From Lepeophtheirus salmonis (lineage: Eukaryota; Arthropoda; Copepoda; Siphonostomatoida; Caligidae): 64,000 nucleotides of DNA. The stretch covers positions 23,340,363-23,404,362 of the forward strand of contig NC_052135.2 of NCBI RefSeq assembly GCF_016086655.4, written 5' to 3'. The position numbers and the translations under genes were made by a program. The number at the start of each line of letters is the position of its first letter. The stretch's first letter is position 1. Shown one piece after another: positions 1 through 10,867 of the stretch. The notes beneath the pieces are model-generated. The model had not been told where the DNA came from. It searched no databases and saw only the letters and a program-made list of their open reading frames with translations.

Positions 1-60
1 TCTTGAAGAACCTATGGTACTTACCAATTGAAATTATAGTACATATTTTCAATAATTACT

Positions 61-270
61 ACTCATTATGATTTTTTGGATAGTGCGTCTCGACTCATCG
101 GTTCCTTGTCCCCCCACGGGGAGAAAATAACACCTCCAAAAAATACTCTGCTTTCAAATAATGCACCAACCAATGATTCACTAAAAACATTGGCTTTCCC
201 AAAATACGAGCGATATATTTTGAATAATTGTCCAAGAGAATTAAGCAGACCCACAAGCTTCAACTGAAGT
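61..270. other. GC-richer block open on both strands, unidentified
   Basis: This 210-bp stretch is visibly richer in G and C than its neighbours and stays open for about 65 codons on both strands in overlapping positions. The minus reading contains Leu-, Phe- and Gly-rich text ending in SRDALSKKS, and the plus reading is rich in Ser, Pro and Asn. I recognise no family in either direction. It could be a fragment of a host exon or of a transposon open frame cut by decay. No splice sites or start context support a complete gene. Confidence 0.2.
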
Positions 271-2240
271 TCCGATATTGAATAATGTGCATGTTGCTAC
301 TCAAAATGTTAACCGAGTTTTGAGGGAATATGACAAATCAATAATAACGACTGTCACTGGCTACACAAAGATTTCACTATAAAATAGACTACTTATTAAA
401 GTGTTATTTATTCTTTACGCAGTAAGCAGTAACAACTCTTGCATACCTATTGGTCTGCACACCCTCCTGTTAAGATCCCACGAAGTGCTGTAGAGGTTTA
501 ATGTGAATGGAACGGTTATCGTGAATAAAAAACAACATTTCTAATCTTAAGCCTTTTTTTTAGATTGAAGTCATGTCCAAATGGTCATACACATATTGCA
601 AAAGCCTTCATTTACTTCTTTGTACAAATATAGAGCATGTACAATATGCACTATTGTTGAAGAAATCATGCAGAACCTTTATCATTTTAGATCTTTATCT
701 TCATAACTAAGACTGGCCATTTCATTTAACAAAAATCCTTGGTACTTTGTGTACAATCTTGTCAATTGATCAAATTGAAATATTTGAAGGACAATTAATA
801 CATTTTGAGTGTTGTGTTTTTGTGTCTTAATTATGTGGGTACAACTGTATCAAACTGTATTAATTCTGACAATATTGATTCATTGTTCAATGTTCTATGT
901 TTGTAGCAAGGTATTTATATTACAATGAAAATTTATCTTTTAATTTGGATTTATGTATTCAAGTATGAAGTCAACTTACACTAAAAAAAGTAGAATGAAA
1001 ACTCTCTAAAAAGTACATATTAACTTATTAATTCAAAGTATGTAATTTCTATGGAGTGAGTATATTAAGTTTAAAAAAAGAAGAAAAAGGTTATGACGAA
1101 TAATGTATAGCACAAAGAAAAATATTTGATTGTTTTTAAACAACGCAACCTCTTAACTAATAAACAAACATAAAAAAAAAAAAAAGATTCAATTAACTTT
1201 TTAAATATATATTTACATGCTTATTGCACACATTAAGACGTTGAACTTTCCTCTTTTTAAAAAAGTTTTTCTTAAGAAGTACATAGTACATAAAAAAAGA
1301 GGAAAGGAAATAGAACGAAAAATCGTGACATGAGAACTTTTTGTATATGACAGATTTTGTACTTATTAATTTCTGAGCTATTGACAAAAAAAAATATATA
1401 TTTACCAAGAGTCGGATGAAAATAAAAATTATTCTTATTAGGGACTTAAATTATATTCTATAAAAATCGCTCCTTGCCTTTCATGTCAATTTTCCTTGAA
1501 ATTGTGTCTTGTAGATTGATTGATTAAAAAACTTATTAGACTTTGTTTTTTGCAATAGTGCGTCTTTAGATTAGGAAATACTTGATTCCCGACTAATTTT
1601 TTAAAATAAGCAAAGATAAACCGTCCGTTGTTTTTATGTGTTGACTTTTGTATGAATTCAATCAGACCATTACACTGGATTTTTATTTCTACTGTAATTT
1701 ATATGAATGAAGAACTTACATTCAATGTGTTGGTATATAATATCTATGAAGAAATAAATAATTATTTATAAAAGATACTATCTCAATAATAAATCCGCCC
1801 ATAATAATTAAGAGTTAACCACAAAATATATACACATATAAGATACCTTAGGTTTTTTTCTAATTTTTTCTTTCGCCTTTGGCAGTCTAGATTGCTAGTG
1901 GATAAAAAAGCTCAATGGGATAAGTGAGTGTTTTAGACTGTTTGCATTTTGGATGATAACTATACCTTTAATGTATGGATTTCGGGTATTTTTTCAAACT
2001 AAGTAGATACGTATAGAATATGATATTTTAATACCTGCGAAAAATTTGTTGCTATATAACCTTAATTTCGAAGAACTTTCAGAAGTACATAATAATTTAT
2101 TAACGCAACTAAGTAATATACCTAAGTAGTGTATGAGTAATGAACATATGATCTGGAACAAAGTGAGGGTAAGGGACCATGAGGATGAAAAATGACTATG
2201 CTAAAATCAACATATGACGTCATTTTCATAAAATAGCTGC
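271..2240. other. AT-rich DNA, nothing recognised
   Basis: Long AT-rich stretch with A/T homopolymers (for example about 1171-1186). Short open frames on either strand are low-complexity Lys/Phe/Ile text and none resembles a known protein. I see no repeat shared with the rest of the window. Confidence 0.5.
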
Positions 2241-2272
2241 ATTCCACTTTTAAATTGGTTCCGACGCCCCTG
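2150..2272 (-). mobile_element. Possible hAT-like element end (solo terminus)
   Basis: Read on the minus strand, the sequence begins CAGGGGCGTCGG at 2272, which resembles hAT terminal repeats that open with CAGGGGC or CAGTGGT. Inside is a TGACGTCAT palindrome near 2213-2223. I could not find the matching opposite end, so it may be a truncated copy or chance. No transposase similarity is visible. Confidence 0.3.
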
Positions 2273-2279
2273 GACATTA

Positions 2280-3630
2280 AGGAGAGTGCAAAAAGAAGGA
2301 AAAAAAACAAGAAAAAAACAACAATTAATAATTTTACGTGACGTAATCGAAAATATTTCTTTCTGTGTGTTAAGAAAAGATGATGGCGTCAGAAAATACT
2401 TTATTTCTCAGTCGTCACATATACAACAAAAGTATTTATATATAAAGAGAAAAAACTTAAAATTACTTGTCAAGAGTGGTAAATAAATTAAACGTATTTA
2501 CTGGGTAAATACATTTAATTGTAAAAAAAAGAAAATCCTAATAATTTTTGAGAAACTTACCCGACTACGAGTAATTGGCCAAAGGACATCTGTTTTGTAA
2601 GTAAAATGCCAGTTTTTAAATTAAGGATTGAAATACATGCCTTCGAGTACAAGTATTACCCGGACCCATCCCATAGCCTATTTCATTCTTTATTCCCTAT
2701 TCTAAAAATAACTAATATGAAAACCTTTCGGTTTCTTATGACTGAACCAATTGTTTTCCACCATAAAATAGTAAAAATCTATCTTGATCTCCTACATGTC
2801 ATCATTTATTGGAGATCCTCCTCCATAACCTGCATTACACTGTGGTAGCAAAATGTTGAGTGATTGCGATGAATCCATCACTAAAATTTTAGCATTTATC
2901 TTTTCTGCCCCTCCACCCCCGGGTATAGTGAAGGGAAGCTGTTGGAAGTGCCAGTGATAAGCAGCTCAACAAGATAGTGTCAACCCAGTGCATCAATAGA
3001 TATATTACAGTCCTGGAAATTTATGTATAGGATTACTACTCCGGCGTGGAATTCACTTTGAAGCCTGTACATTTATGAAATATAAATCAGAAGATAATGT
3101 ATTTTATTTATAACATGTAGATACCATTTACTGAAGATAGTTGTAGGCACAGCTTAAAAAATGTTGTTTTGTAAAGTTCAGTGTCCCGAAAATTCCTGGT
3201 TCAAACACTTCAAGGGCAAATGGAGTAAATTGAATAAAGAGCATCCCTAAGGTCTCAATATTAAAGATTATGGCTCACGATATCTAGCAACTACCCATAG
3301 GTACATATGTATCAAGCAAAATAATTTTATCCACATTTGGTGATATTGTGACTGCTAATCGGTCTTGTTTATTGCTATATAATGTAGGCAGGGTATCATT
3401 TTATCAAAAAATTATGAAAAATTCATGAATAATATTATTTTTTAAACCAAAAAAATAATAATGAATAAATAATAGTATTTTAAAAACCGTGTCTTTTTAT
3501 ATCAACCTTTGTTTTTTAAAGAAGTAAAGTATATTTAGGAATAATTTATTTGTACATAAAATAAATTATGAAAGAATAAAAAAATTAAAAGAAACTACAA
3601 TAATTCTATTTAAAATAAGTTTACTAATAT
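2280..3630. other. Unassigned AT-rich DNA with a GC-richer patch
   Basis: No gene recognised. The patch around 2905-3060 is less AT-rich than its surroundings and contains a short C-rich run near 2910-2923, but neither strand gives a recognisable protein. The rest is low-complexity AT-rich DNA. Confidence 0.4.
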
Positions 3631-3637
3631 ACTTACC

Positions 3638-3700
3638 GAACTGCGTTCTATGAATGGCGCACTGCGGTTCGTACCGAACCGTGAGTTCAGCGTAGTGTCC
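3638..3700. repeat. GC-rich hairpin with CGGTTCG / CGAACCG arms
   Basis: A local GC-rich island in AT-rich DNA. Arms CGGTTCG (3665-3671) and CGAACCG (3675-3681) are perfect inverted repeats separated by TAC. A related GAACTGCG motif lies just upstream, so the island may be the remains of a transposon terminus with subterminal repeats. No coding content. Confidence 0.4.
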
Positions 3701-4087
3701 TAACTATATGATTAGTATAATGTTTTTAGCCATACTGAATATAGGATAAGGTCGGCTTCAATAGCTTTTTACGTCATGGCCAGTATATGAAAACAAAAAA
3801 ATTATATTCGTAATATTAGAGTAATTAATGACATTTCAGAGAGAGGAATAAGAATGATGACTGACTATGGGAACATAATAACTAACCATTTGACCACAAG
3901 TATAACCGTAGAATCTATTGATCGATCTGTCTGGACAAAGGGCAAAGGAATTTGCATTAATATCTGTTTTATAAGTTAATAAAATTGGAGCCAGATTTTC
4001 ATTCTAAGTTGAAATGAATGAATATATACAGTTGTAAAATTCCCATTCTTTGATAATTATCAAAAAAGCCTATACTTGTTATGGTTC

Positions 4088-4175
4088 ACATGACTTTGCT
4101 TGATCATTGGAGGTATAAATTCAGAGTCTTAGATATACAACTTCGAGGATTCGACTCCTTTAGATAACTATGTAA
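4088..4175 (+). repeat. Weak tRNA-like (SINE-like) segment
   Basis: The motif GGATTCGACTCC near 4146-4157 resembles the B box of a tRNA-type pol III promoter. A degenerate A-box-like GCTTGATCATTGG lies about 50 bases upstream. The arrangement resembles family C farther right, but the body cannot be aligned convincingly. It could be an old SINE or chance. Confidence 0.2.
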
Positions 4176-4652
4176 TGCAGCTTGCTTCGTTCTCTTTCGA
4201 CAAGAAATAAGGTTTATAAAGAGACAAAGACCATCTTTCTATTGCAATTTTAAATTGTTCCAACAGTACTAAGCGGTACAGTTTTTCTCGCACTCTCTAA
4301 CGATTTGACCTTTGACTATCTGCCCGAATCATCTCAGGGGTTTGTCGCACCACAACAAACCGCCTCTTCTTCTTCCAAATCCTGGATCATAACGAAATCC
4401 TAAAATCCTAAAAAATATATAAAAAGTAGTAAAATTAATTTATAAGTCCAAATGTTTTACGTCAAGAAGAGTGAATTAATTATATATACATTTTCTTCAT
4501 AATCATCCATATAAGTTATTTATTTAACTACTTTTCTTTCTCTCTCTTTTCTGATTCTGTGTGCGTGTGTCTGTGTGCTCAATATCTATTGCTATAATTA
4601 ATAAATATTAGTAGGAAGAATAGGGATTAAAATATAATTACGGTCGTTCTAC

Positions 4653-4674
4653 TACATACATATATATGTATGTA
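4653..4674. repeat. 22-bp perfect palindrome of TACATA units
   Basis: Two perfect 11-bp arms, TACATACATAT and its complement, with no spacer. TACATA/TATGTA runs are common across this window, so this is probably simple-sequence expansion rather than a functional site. Confidence 0.6.
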
Positions 4675-4758
4675 CATAGATGCAAGAAAATAATAATAAT
4701 ATATTATGAAATCATCCATTGGATATTGGATTGAATGATTAATTTGAATGGGAATAGA

Positions 4759-4770
4759 GGGGGGGGGGGG
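4759..4770. repeat. G12 homopolymer
   Basis: Twelve consecutive G residues, striking in such AT-rich DNA. On the minus strand it makes a proline run inside a 93-codon low-complexity open frame (4627-4908) that I do not consider a gene. Other C tracts occur at 6700-6708 (C9) and about 12359-12368 (C10). Confidence 0.7.
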
Positions 4771-4944
4771 AGTGAGGTTTTTTTTCTCCAATACTTGTAA
4801 AAAACAATATATTCCCCCCTGCTCATTGTAATAAAAAAGCAGTAACATACTTATATGTTTGTATACACACATGCATAGTAAGAAATTAGACTTGTATATA
4901 TGTATCAAAGTAGAGTTGTAGAAAGTAGGGCCTTAGACGAGCAC

Positions 4945-5035
4945 CGCACAGTTTGTGTTTATTCTTGAGGAACGAACATCTGAGTATAAAGTAATCACAA
5001 ATACAAGAGCTAATGAATGACTAGAGAAAAACAAC
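4945..5035 (-). repeat. Family D fragment
   Basis: The stretch with AACATCTGAGTATAAAGTAATCAC matches corresponding stretches in the copies at about 20185-20230 and 50517-50560, including the following AATGAATGA-like text. Only about 90 bp is preserved. See the full copy at 57950 for a description of the family. Confidence 0.45.
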
Positions 5036-5039
5036 AAAA

Positions 5040-6032
5040 TTGAAAAACAGTTGTTACGTTGTTCTTTTTTTGGTGTTAATATTCTCGCCTACTTTTGGTG
5101 TTATTTTACAATATTTTCCATGTACAAATGCAAATATAAATATTGAAAGTTCTCACTCTATAGGATTAATAATTTTTATCCTCACAAAAACATATAAAAA
5201 ACAGCTGGTAAGTCTTAAATTGGTAGTCGTATTTGAATCATATGTTTGATCAATTTGATGATTTTTTAGCTGAAAAAATCCATGGATACAAATGCAAACA
5301 TATAATAGTAAATTGATCAATTAACCGAAAATATACTTATGATTTTCCATAGTTGTAAATGTATTGCCTTATCATATTATAGAGAGGTTATAGGGAGAAA
5401 AACCTTCAATTATGTTTCTAAATATGAGCAAAAACAAGCATTCAGTTACTTGGAATTTTTAATAGTTATCAATCTATAGCCAAAAATTTAAAAAAAATAC
5501 ATATAAAAAAAAAATGAAATGTTTGGGACTTATCAGATTTAAAATTAAATGACAAAAATTAAAATTGATAAATATTTTATGAAACATTAAATAATTAACC
5601 AAATGATCCTTTCTTCTATAAGTTTTTATTAGTTAATTGATTAATAATATTAAAAAAACATAATGGAGTTATAATATCAATAAATAAAGTGGGTAGTTGT
5701 TTATTAAAATGGCTGGAATTATGTGCATATTAAATAAGTAAATAAGACTTTAAGAGGACAACTTTCATTTTTTGATAACCGTGAAATACAATGTATTCCC
5801 TATAAAGCTGTTTCCGGCAGTTGATTCTGATTTAGAAAAGCCAACTCTAAGTATGAGTCCAAATGGATAATAATGAATATTCACTTTTAGAAGATGCCTC
5901 CAAATATTTCTCTTATCTTTTTAAAAGTATAGGTTGCAAGAAGATAAAAAATCTCGTAATTAAAACATACAAATTTCGACTGTAAATTAGTGGAAGTAAT
6001 AATTTGTACAAAGTTGTTACTTCTTAAAGCAT
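5040..6032. other. AT-rich DNA, nothing recognised
   Basis: AT-rich and low complexity. An open frame at 5040-5249 reads like a hydrophobic leader but has only a TTG start and no family similarity, so it is not called. No repeat shared with the rest of the window was seen. Confidence 0.45.
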
Positions 6033-6099
6033 AGCATGTAGCCCGTTAACAAAAAAGCAAGCTATCTCAGCTTGCTTTTTTGTTAACGGGCTACATGCT
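6033..6099. repeat. Perfect 31-bp hairpin
   Basis: Positions 6033-6063 and 6069-6099 are perfect reverse complements (31 of 31) around a 5-base loop ATCTC. The arm contains CCGTTAACAAAAAAGCAAGCT, which closely resembles the family A terminal repeat (GCGTTAACACAAAAACAAGCT type) seen at 60470 and 11412. The hairpin therefore looks like a family A terminus duplicated in inverted orientation just inside the element end. The perfect match implies it is young or maintained. It could also be transcribed as a small foldback RNA, but nothing in the sequence shows that. Confidence 0.85.
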
Positions 6100-6514
6100 T
6101 TTGATATTCTCAAAATTGAGTGTGGATTACATTTGTATTCTTCGAAAAATTATCATTAATTTCTATTAACCGACTATTCTTATTAACCCTTTGAACTACC
6201 TACAAATTGCACTTATAGTGGTCAAAATTAATCATCATATTTAAATAAAGTGAAAAATCGATATTTTATATCTAAAAGACATTATCGTGGGAATATAAAT
6301 CTCTTAAATCTAATACAGATTTTAAACTATTGGTACAAATTTTGGTTATTTTATCTTATTTAACAAATTTGAATACAAAGCCTATGATTGTCTATAATAT
6401 GTTTATAAAATTTTGGTTCGTATGTATTTATGTAGAAAATAAATAAATTGGGATTTTCTACTTTTACCCATTTTGTTTGTTCAAGATGGTTATTACTTTG
6501 ACGCACTACAGATA
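6033..6514 (+). mobile_element. Family A element, copy 1 (MITE-like)
   Basis: Defined here by a body that reads TTGAGTGTGGATTACATTTG then CTTCGAaaAATTATC, TTAACCcTTTG, CAAATTGCACTTA and GTCAAAATTGATC-like blocks, bounded by inverted ends related to ATGTGGTGCGTTAACACAAAAAC. In this copy the left end is the hairpin at 6033-6099 and the right end reads TTGACGCACTACAGATA (about 6497-6514). No open frame is conserved between copies, so it behaves like a non-autonomous inverted-repeat element. The transposase that moves it is unknown. Confidence 0.7.
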
Positions 6515-7027
6515 TACATAGATAAATACACGTTGGTATGGTTTCTATTTGAATTCCTCCTAAATTTGACGTAGCATTTTGATCTTATTTTATAATAAGA
6601 TCAATTATGTTGGTATAACTAGTAAGTTTTTTGGGTAAGATCTACTAAATGAAGGTAAATATTGCCTTTGAGTATATTGTTTTGGATAGGTGACGTGATC
6701 CCCCCCCCAAAAAAAAAAATTCATTTAATAAAATTGAAAGTAATCATATATGGTAATAAATCCTCCTTGATTTTGACTGCTAATATGTCAACACTTGATT
6801 AGATAAGGTAAAATTAGTATAATAAAACTCTACCTAGAAATTGCTACTTCCATCAAAGAGATTAAAGTGAATCCACTCCCTATATTTTATTTTATTTTCC
6901 CTACTTTAATAATTTGTCTAGCCTTTTTATTGTTCTTCATTCCTTAAAAGGGTGGGAAGGAGGGATACACGAACAAAAAGAGGAAATAAATTTTACATTA
7001 GCCAATTCTCCTTTCATGTTTTTAAAT
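6515..7027. other. Spacer with C9A11 tract
   Basis: AT-rich DNA between two family A copies. Contains C9 followed by A11 at 6700-6719. The open frame 6914-7144 runs into the next family A copy, lacks an ATG at its start and is not a gene. Confidence 0.45.
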
Positions 7028-7422
7028 ACATATGTGGTACGTCAACATAAAAAAAATCAGAAAAAGCGAAAATTCCAAATTATTATTTTTATTTATATGT
7101 ACATATATTCCAATATTTCATGGACATATTTGAATCAATTGTAGGTTCATATTCAAATTTGTGGATGACTAAGGATGCATAATAAATTTAGCTGTAGTTA
7201 AGAATCTTTATTTAATTTTGTTCCGATATGACCGTATTCGAATAAAATATGTCTATTTCTTATTCTTTTACTAAGGGATCAATTTTGTCTACTTTAAGTG
7301 GAATTTGCAATACACCCAAAGAGTTATAAAAAATAATTTGTTAATAGAAATTGATAATAAGTCGTCGAAAAACACAGATGTAATCCACACTCAATTTTGA
7401 AAGAAAAAATCATCTTAGCTTG
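7028..7422 (-). mobile_element. Family A element, copy 2
   Basis: Minus-orientation copy. The right-hand terminus in element orientation reads ATATGTGGTACGTCAACAT at 7028-7047, and the body ends with AATCCACACTCAATTTTGA at 7382-7400 followed by a TAGCTTG remnant. The outer part of the other inverted end is lost. Confidence 0.7.
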
Positions 7423-8037
7423 ATCTGAAGCAATACATCTACCCTATCTTTTCCTAAAGCTTTGAAACACTAACTTTACGAACGACGCTGACGTTTTGCC
7501 CAGTGCTCCTCCTCAGAGATATTCAGGTTGCTGATACTCTAGTAGTAAGTAGCACATACCACATGTATTCTTCTCAATTGCACTTCACACAAAGCATCGT
7601 AAATATATTAAAGAAAAAGGAAGTCATTGTTGCTTTAAAAAGTTTCCGAGCGATATTAAGACAGATTATATACTGGATATCCTTACATATATATATTTAT
7701 TAGCTTTTCTTCCTTAGAATGACTTTTTTTTATTTAGCAGAGTGTATAACCTACGCCAAATAAATTATGTAAGTATATTCATAGTATTATTTTTATTAAT
7801 TAATTAATTTCTACTTCATAGTCAATAGGTTTTAAAGTAGATAAAAAAAGAAAGAAAATATCATTTAATTAGAACAGTCTGTGAGCTAATTTGGCACGTT
7901 TATACACATATTTTCTAATAAATTGAAAAAAACAATATGTATTCCTAATTTTTGTTGCATTATGAATGGCAAGTATTGGCTTACTATCGAAAATATTGTA
8001 ATTAATATATATGTATATTCCCACATATTTGCATATA
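7423..8037. other. AT-rich spacer, nothing recognised
   Basis: No gene or shared repeat seen. Open frames at 7503-7703 and 7923-8165 lack ATG starts or run into a family B copy, and are not called. Confidence 0.45.
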
Positions 8038-8562
8038 TTAGTGATGGGGTTCGGTCTTTGAATCTAAGACCGGTCTACAAACCTTATAATTTTTGTTGCA
8101 TCAAACTAATTTGGTCCTTTAAAAAAGTTCTGTATCAATCGGTTATATTTAAAATTCAGTTTTGACCGGATCAGGTTGTCAAATGTGTTGGTTACCACAA
8201 AACTCCTATTGAGGAAAGGAGGTTGTGTTAGGACGTTTAGGATAAAATAGAATTTGTACATTCTTGTACGTCGAATTGCTATACATAGGAAATTGGTTTT
8301 TTTATATCTCTTTATCTTTATAGAAATTAAGTAAAATATAAATTTGATGATGAAAAATAGATATTAGTAATAATGGAAAATATAAAGTTAAAAAAAAAAG
8401 TCCATAAAATGAGACCCAAAAGTCGGTTGATGATTTCAAACAACTAAATTTTGGTTCACGCTATGAGTACGTTATATCCACCGAAAAATCGGTGCAACTT
8501 GTTCAAGAAAAAACCAAATAAGGGCGTACCGGAAAAAAAAAATCGGAATCCGACTGAGTCTC
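8038..8562 (+). mobile_element. Family B element, copy 1 (split)
   Basis: Left part: GGGGTTCGGTC, CTAAGACCGGTC and CAAACTAATTTGGTCC (8046-8170). Right part: AAATTTTGGTTCACG, CCGAAAAATCGGT and a terminal GAATCCGACTGAGTCTCAA (8405-8562). Together they follow the layout of the fuller copy at 16115-16799, with anonymous AT-rich sequence between. Family B ends are imperfect inverted repeats of GGTTCGGTCC / GGACCGAACC type. Confidence 0.55.
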
Positions 8563-8714
8563 AAACTGGTATACATATGTATATAGATATGAAAATAATT
8601 TTGATTGCAATTAAAAATTTATTATTATAACAAAAATATTTTTTTTTAATCGTTCTTTGAGAAATATATATTGAGAGTGTGTTTTCGAACACTAAATCTT
8701 CCAAGGTAGTAGAG

Positions 8715-9829
8715 TACAGGGTTATCCAGGTAAATTTGGACCATCTGTAACTGCATCCCGATCAATAAGAAAAGTGTTTAACTCGGTTATTTTAATTTTA
8801 AAGTGATAGGTTGAGCCTTAGCTTACAGTTTCTTGCACAACTTTTAATTCAAAACAAGTATTTACGTTATAGGAGACCCTAAGGAACATCATCATCGAAT
8901 TAGCTTGCGCAGAACACATCCCAACGTACATCAAAGAAGATACTCAGACATCTACGACGTCTACCCCCACAGGAAAGGGGAAGGGCATATAAGAGAAAAG
9001 CCCACAAGTCCTTGAATGATCAAAATGTACTCCCAGGTTCTTCGTAGGCCTGAAAAGTTCATTGAAGGCATCTCCTGGTACTCCGATAAACGCTCTTGCC
9101 CAAAAATCCCCAATTAAGCCGTCCAAAAATCTCCAGGGCCATAAATACTGACCTTGGATGGAATCATACCACTTTTACCAAAGACATACCCTTACAGACA
9201 AAGTGAAAGCCACCCAGGCTTCCCACATAAGAAAATTGCTGAACAGTTTGAAGCCCCTGGGTAACCAAATCATCTTTTATTCTGATGAGAAACAATGGAC
9301 TGTCGACAGATCACACAATATCTTGAACTCCTATTTGAGACAAAGGAGATTGTCAGCACGACAGGTATTGTGAAATCCTGTCTTGAGCAATTGATACCTT
9401 GGATGAAAGCTGAAGCCAATGGTGTTGAGTTCCTGTTTCAACAAGACTCGACACTCTATCACTAGGCCCATAAGACCCAAAACTTGTTTTGAAGAAGAGA
9501 AGGGGTCATTTTGATACCCCGGTATGAATCATATGGATTACTTCTTTTAGGGGGAGTTAGAGAGGAAAGTCTTTGCCAATTCATACAACATCATCGACTC
9601 TTTGAAGACCTCCATCAACAAGTATCCCCAGACCCCAGGCCAATGCCTTCAAATTCTAAGAGCCTCGTATCGAGCGAATGATTGGCGAAAATGGAAAACG
9701 CATTCGATTATTATTATTTTTTTTTTTGTACTATTAGAACTTGTAAATTAAATCTCAAATCTCTACTTGCTTCCCTTATTGATCAAGATGCAGTTAAAGG
9801 TAGTCTGGATTTGAAAGAACGACACTGTA
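8715..9829 (+). mobile_element. Mariner-type transposon, near full length, inactive
   Basis: The left end TACAGGGTTATCCAGG (from 8715) and right end (to 9829) form ~55-bp imperfect inverted repeats. The inner part matches best: ATCCCGATCAATAAG ending at 8769 pairs with CTTATTGATCAAGAT starting at 9775. Both ends carry TA, the Tc1/mariner target. Total length is about 1.1 kb, slightly short of a usual ~1.3-kb mariner, consistent with the internal deletion described for its transposase relic. Confidence 0.85.
8995..9715 (+). pseudogene. Mariner transposase relic, all three catalytic Asp codons still visible
   Basis: Would encode the DNA-binding and DDE/D nuclease protein that cuts and joins the element at TA sites in the nucleus. 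Reading along: TPRFFVGLKSSLKA and NALAQKSP (HTH linker region, 9029-9115), a TGA stop near 9146, then RHTLTDKVKAT and IIFYSDEKQWTVDR with the first catalytic Asp (about 9270-9310). A frameshift plus a deletion of some tens of codons follows near 9335. The next frame gives LIPWMKAEANGVEFLFQQDS with the second Asp codon at 9445-9447, soon followed by TAG. A further frameshift leads to NHMDYFF, with the third Asp codon at 9536-9538, then TAG where mariners have Trp, and GELERKVFANSYN. The spacing of Asp 2 to 3 is 91 nt, shortened and out of frame. The antisense open frame at 8944-9126 is only a shadow of this relic. Confidence 0.85.
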
Positions 9830-10770
9830 ATCATAACATATTTGATTTTTTATGCGTAAATTATAAGCAATTGTTTTAAAAAATGATGCATTAATGATAC
9901 ATTGATCAATAAGGAATCAAAAATACATATGCATTTTTTTTGTTAAAAAAAATTATAAAGGTAAATTAAGAATTTTAACCGTGTAGATAAGGATAACCTA
10001 CTAAAAATGTCATGTGAATAAGTGTACAGTTTTAAAACAATGTAGGGATGCGACTTACAAAAAAACAAAACAAGTAAAAGTCTTTGAAGTGACATTGCTA
10101 AATATTTAAAAAAAAGTCATATTTCGAGTAAGACTAAAAGACACTTCTAAAAGGATTTAATCAGGTTATGGTAATCTTAAAAGACATCATATCTACTGAT
10201 ATCCTGTCGGATCTGATTAATTTAGTTACAATAAAAGTATTGACTTGCAGCAAAACATCAAACAAATGAATAAGTAAAAATCTCTGTATATTAATTTTCC
10301 CCTACAAAAATTAAGAAAAAATAAAAACAGTAATACAAATGTTACAATTTACATATTAACATGATTATTGAGTGATCCAGGCTCACCGGGAAATGCTCTT
10401 TTATACATCTCCAAACATTATTAACATTTAAAGCCCCCAATTCTAAAACTATCTTTAAGTAAAGATTAAAATGAACAAAGTAGATAAACTATGTATATCA
10501 ATTAAGTAATCATTAATTCCAAATTTGCAATGGTGTAGCTCCATATGAAATTATATCACAAGAAACCTTTACTTATTACCGCAACATAACATGAGATAAC
10601 AACAGACTTTTAAACACGTATATTTTTGATTATTTAACTTATAATTAAAACAAAAAGTTTTTTGTCTTCATTAAAAGTTTATTGGATATATGGATCTAGG
10701 GCAGTTTTTTTTCTTGCATCGATGTTGATGATTTTTTAAAGCAAAAATAGATCAATGCCTCCTTATACAG
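9830..10770. other. AT-rich spacer, nothing recognised
   Basis: No gene or shared repeat identified. Low-complexity AT-rich DNA follows the mariner right end. Confidence 0.45.
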
Positions 10771-10803
10771 TATATTTGGTGAGCTAACACAAAAATAAAC
10801 GAG
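10771..10803 (-). repeat. Solo family A terminus
   Basis: TTTGGTGAGCTAACACAAAAATAAAC resembles the family A terminal repeat (GTGGTGCGTTAACACAAAAAC), but no family A body follows it. Probably a truncated copy. Stated from visual alignment only. Confidence 0.35.
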
Positions 10804-10867
10804 ACCAAAACCAATATATTGGAAAGAAATGTCAAATTTTATAAACACCATAAATATGTACATACAA

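Noticed and set aside
4088..4175. Possible tRNA gene with GGATTCGACTCC B box
   Set aside because: No acceptor stem or anticodon arm can be paired, so it is kept only as a weak SINE-like segment.
4627..4908. 93-codon minus-strand frame with a proline run
   Set aside because: The proline run is simply the G12 tract, and the rest is Tyr/Ile/His-rich text from TA and CA simple repeats.
5040..5249. Frame that resembles a secreted peptide with a hydrophobic leader
   Set aside because: It opens at TTG, which is not a normal eukaryotic start, and has no family similarity. AT-rich DNA readily gives Leu/Phe/Ile runs.
8944..9126. 60-codon minus-strand open frame with balanced composition
   Set aside because: It lies antisense to a plus-strand mariner transposase relic whose frame (TPRFFVGLKSS...NALAQKSP) explains the composition.
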